From NCBI GenBank assembly GCA_963820095.1, contig CAWFZA010000029.1:28899-92898 (forward strand): a stretch of 64,000 nt of DNA. Direction: 5' to 3'. Below, in pieces: positions 61,984 through 64,000 of this stretch. A program made the position numbers and the translations under genes. The stretch's first letter is position 1. Every line of letters starts with the position of its first letter. The notes beneath the pieces were generated by a model. It was not told the DNA's origin. It saw only the letters and a program-made list of their open reading frames with translations, and searched no databases. This DNA is from Roseiarcus sp963820095 (lineage in GTDB: Bacteria > Pseudomonadota > Alphaproteobacteria > Rhizobiales > Beijerinckiaceae).

Positions 61984-62434
61984 AGGTGAAGATGCCTCAC
62001 CGCAACTCGTCTATTGAACAGGTCCAAGGCCTTCCCCGAGGCGACGACGCCGCCCTTGACCAATAGGACGCGCGATGCGGCGGACGGTTACGCTGCTCGA
62101 ACAAGCTTCGTGAAACGGTCTTTAAGAGATGCTCCGAATGGGCCGCGGCTTGTTTCAGATCCTCCTTGGCGCGACTGCGGCGGAAGATCGCGTCAACACC
62201 CCGCAATGCGTGTGCGGGTGTGGCTCAGGGGCTCACGTTAACCCATCTCATATGTTCTGAACCCGGACAAGCCATCCACTTCGCGAGTCGCTCGCCCGCT
62301 ACGCTTATGCTAGCGCTGTCACTGGCCAAGTTGATTGTCATTGTTAGCGCTGCCAAATTGGCGAGGGCGTGGGTGAAAAAGGGTCTCCACGCTTCAAGAA
62401 GCACCAAGAAAAGAACATCACAAGGGAGAACGCC
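61984..62434. other. gene-poor region before the sugar ABC operon
   Basis: About 450 bases without a supported gene. Minus-strand fragments such as LLVKGGVVASGKALDLFNRR at about 62020-62080 look protein-like but cannot be assigned. AAGGGAGA at the right end is the ribosome site of the binding-protein gene. Confidence 0.35.
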
Positions 62435-63517
62435 ATGAGCAGACTGAAGTCCCAGCTGATCGGCACCGCGGTGACGCTGTCGATTTGAAGTTTTCTGAGC
62501 GAGATTGCAGTCGCCGATGTGGCCAAGGAATTTCCGCCTGAATACGCCGGTCCGACGGAGCCGGCGAAGGCCCCCAAGGGAATCAAGGTCGGCATCGTTT
62601 CCTGTTCGGCTTCGCTGAAAGGCTGTCAGGCGCAGGCTGATTCGGCGGCGGAGGCGGCGCGTGCGGTCGGCTGGACGGTGCAGATGTATGACGGCAAGGC
62701 CAATCCTAAGAATCAGGCGTCCGCGTCGTTTTCGATGCGCTCGCCTGGGGCGCGAACGTCATCATCGCAGAGTCGCTCGATTACCGCAGCCTGCAGCTTC
62801 CGCTGAAGGAAGCCAAGAAGGCGGGCGTGCCTGTGGTGTCGGTCGGCGTCGGCGGCGATGCGCCGAACCCGATGCCGGTCCTCGAGCCGGGACAACTCGC
62901 GTGGGAATTCGCCGTCGATGTCGACAACTTTGCGCTGGGCGCCGCGATCGGCGACTGGATCGTCAAGGATTTCGGGCGGCAAGGCCAACATCATCGTCTA
63001 TGACGACATCGAGTTTGATTTCGTCGCCGTCATGCATAAGGGCGTCATGGACTCGCTCAAGAAATGCGAAGGTTGCAAGGCGGCCGAGGACGCCTTCACC
63101 GCGAGCCAGATCGCGACGAACCTCGGGCAACAGGTCGTCGGCTATCTGCGGACCCATCCCGACGTCAACTATGTCTACGCGCCCTACGATCCTTCGGCCT
63201 TCGCCATGGCCGCCGCGATCCGGCAGGCCGGCATGGGCGACCGGGTGAAGCTGGTTAGCATCCTCGGCGACCAGGAAAATCTCGACCTCATCCGCAAGGG
63301 TGACATCCAGATAGCGACAGGCGCCTACGACACGAGCTACACCGGCTACGCTATCATCGATCAGATCATCCGCCACCTGAACAAACAGCCGCTTTTTGTG
63401 CCGCATAACGAGAATGTGCCGTTCACCGTCATCGACAAGACCAACGTGCCGCCTCCCGGGGGAAACTACGCCACATCGAACGGCTATAAGGAGAAGTTCC
63501 TAAAGCTGTGGCAGTAG
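62435..63517 (+). pseudogene. ribose-type sugar ABC binding protein with in-frame TGA and two frameshifts
   Basis: The ATG at 62435 follows AAGGGAGA. The leader SRLKSQLIGTAVTLSI is cut by TGA (62486-62488) and resumes in the same frame as SFLSEIAVADVAKEFPPEYA. The mature cluster-B fold reads GIKVGIVSCSASLKGCQAQA, then after a shift near 62735 ALAWGANVIIAESLDYRSL and GDWIVKDF, and after a second shift near 62980 NIIVYDDIEFDFVAVMHKGV to the stop at 63517. The two shifts cancel. It would deliver a simple sugar or sugar alcohol to the ABC ATPase encoded next. Confidence 0.72.
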
Positions 63518-63577
63518 CGAAAGGCTAGACACCACCAACCCGCGGCGGGCGGCAAGACCCGCCTCGGCCGATCGCGA

Positions 63578-64000
63578 ATGGCTTCATCATCCTGACCTCA
63601 GCCCGCAGACACGCCTGCTGGCGCCGGCCTTTCGTCGTCTGCATTGTCGGCCCGCGGGCTCACCAAGATCTTCGCCGGTCAGACCGTCCTCGATCACGCG
63701 GATATCGACGTCGGCGGCGGCGAAATCCACGCGCTGCTCGGCGCCAACGGCAGCGGAAAGTCCACCCTCGTCAAGATCCTCAGTGGCGTCTACCGGCCCG
63801 AGGCCGGTGAGATCCGCATCGGCGGCGGGACGTTTCCAGCCATTGCATCGCCCAATGAAGCGAACGCACGCGGCATCGCCGTGGTTCACCAGGAGGCGCC
63901 ATCAATTCGCTGACTGTGGCGGAATGCATCGCCCAGTTCCGCGGCTATCGATGCGGGCCGCATCCGCTGGAAAGAACTCCATCGTGAAGTCCAGGGGATG
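63578..64000 (+). pseudogene. RbsA/MglA-type sugar ABC ATPase, 5' part, in-frame TGA and frameshift, cut by window end
   Basis: The likely start is ATG at 63578 (MASSS), followed at once by TGA (63593-63595) and then PQPADTPAGAGLSSSALSAR in the same frame. A TTG at 63644 is the next possible start. The first ATPase domain begins LTKIFAGQTVLDHADIDVGG, with Walker A EIHALLGANGSGKSTLVKIL and Q-loop VVHQEA. At about 63900 the frame moves on to NSLTVAECIAQFRGY. The gene runs off the right edge. It follows the ribose-type binding protein, so they belong to one importer operon. Confidence 0.7.

Noticed and set aside
62000..62210. Possible gene on the minus strand (fragments LLVKGGVVASG and RRSRAKEDLKQAA)
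   Set aside because: The fragments are in different frames, are short and match no family with confidence.
62486..63595. Selenocysteine or TGA recoding in the sugar ABC genes
   Set aside because: The TGA in the binding-protein gene falls in a signal peptide and the one in the ATPase gene in an N-terminal extension, not at redox sites, and frameshifts in the same genes point to damage or error.

Overview
The window looks like chromosomal DNA of a high-GC alphaproteobacterium of the Hyphomicrobiales (Rhizobiales) type. The clues are consistently GC-rich codon use, two rhizobial-style intergenic palindromic repeats (15224-15343 and 31669-31817), a DUF2778 envelope protein, a DUF6582-like protein, valine catabolism genes, cobT and a PEPxxWA-CTERM protein. 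I cannot fix the genus. No rRNA, CRISPR array or replication origin was seen. Many genes are cut by single-base frameshifts whose two halves still fit one protein family. They are so frequent (about 18 genes, plus two in-frame TGA codons near the right end) that indel-prone sequence is a likelier cause than mass pseudogenisation. I annotate such genes over their whole reconstructed span and say where the frame breaks.

Layout. 1-4400: 3' part of anmK, two glycine/tryptophan-rich secreted paralogues with a nested palindrome between them, mmsB, a SnoaL-like protein and a TauE/SafE exporter. 4487-8873: an accessory island with a tRNA-Leu-like element, an IS110/IS1111-type transposase with a long structured downstream non-coding stretch, a four-gene operon headed by a TIR-domain protein, and a marR gene. 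This island sits between mmsB and an acyl-CoA dehydrogenase gene, two steps of valine breakdown. 8994-16770: acyl-CoA dehydrogenase, rluB with a long basic tail, tadA, a secreted protein, a MetE-like methyltransferase, a lipoprotein, aroQ and an O-methyltransferase. 16780-25313: a hybrid histidine kinase with an ethylene-receptor-like sensor, cobT, a quinone reductase/methyltransferase pair, a peroxiredoxin, a DsbD-like periplasmic protein, a YqgE protein and a damaged HigBA-type toxin-antitoxin pair. 25588-35544: recF, a hydroxyacid dehydrogenase, two SDRs, a lipoprotein, an MHS transporter, a YjbR protein, a TPR protein and a DUF2778 protein. 35827-40655: a complete carbohydrate ABC importer (binding protein, two unusually long permeases, ATPase). 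40739-52348: rsmD, a lipoprotein, a YeiH exporter, a tartrate/malate-type dehydrogenase, a PEP-CTERM protein, NDH-2, then algD, a GT4 glycosyltransferase and a convergent AGE-family isomerase (probable polysaccharide genes), and a Tat-exported amine oxidase. 52349-57860: a second accessory segment, namely a three-gene operon of unknown function led by a 783-residue protein with two tandem copies of one domain, bracketed by a duplicated fragment of the amine oxidase 3' end, followed by an intact ISNCY-type insertion sequence with recognisable terminal repeats. 57964-64000: nadE, a cNMP-binding protein, an M20 deacylase, and the start of a ribose-type sugar ABC operon broken by stops and frameshifts.

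Most worth attention: the TIR operon next to the IS110 element (possible anti-phage system), the tandem-domain operon at 52824-55853, the ethylene-receptor-like histidine kinase, the tRNA-like element, and the possible bridge-RNA region of the IS110 element.
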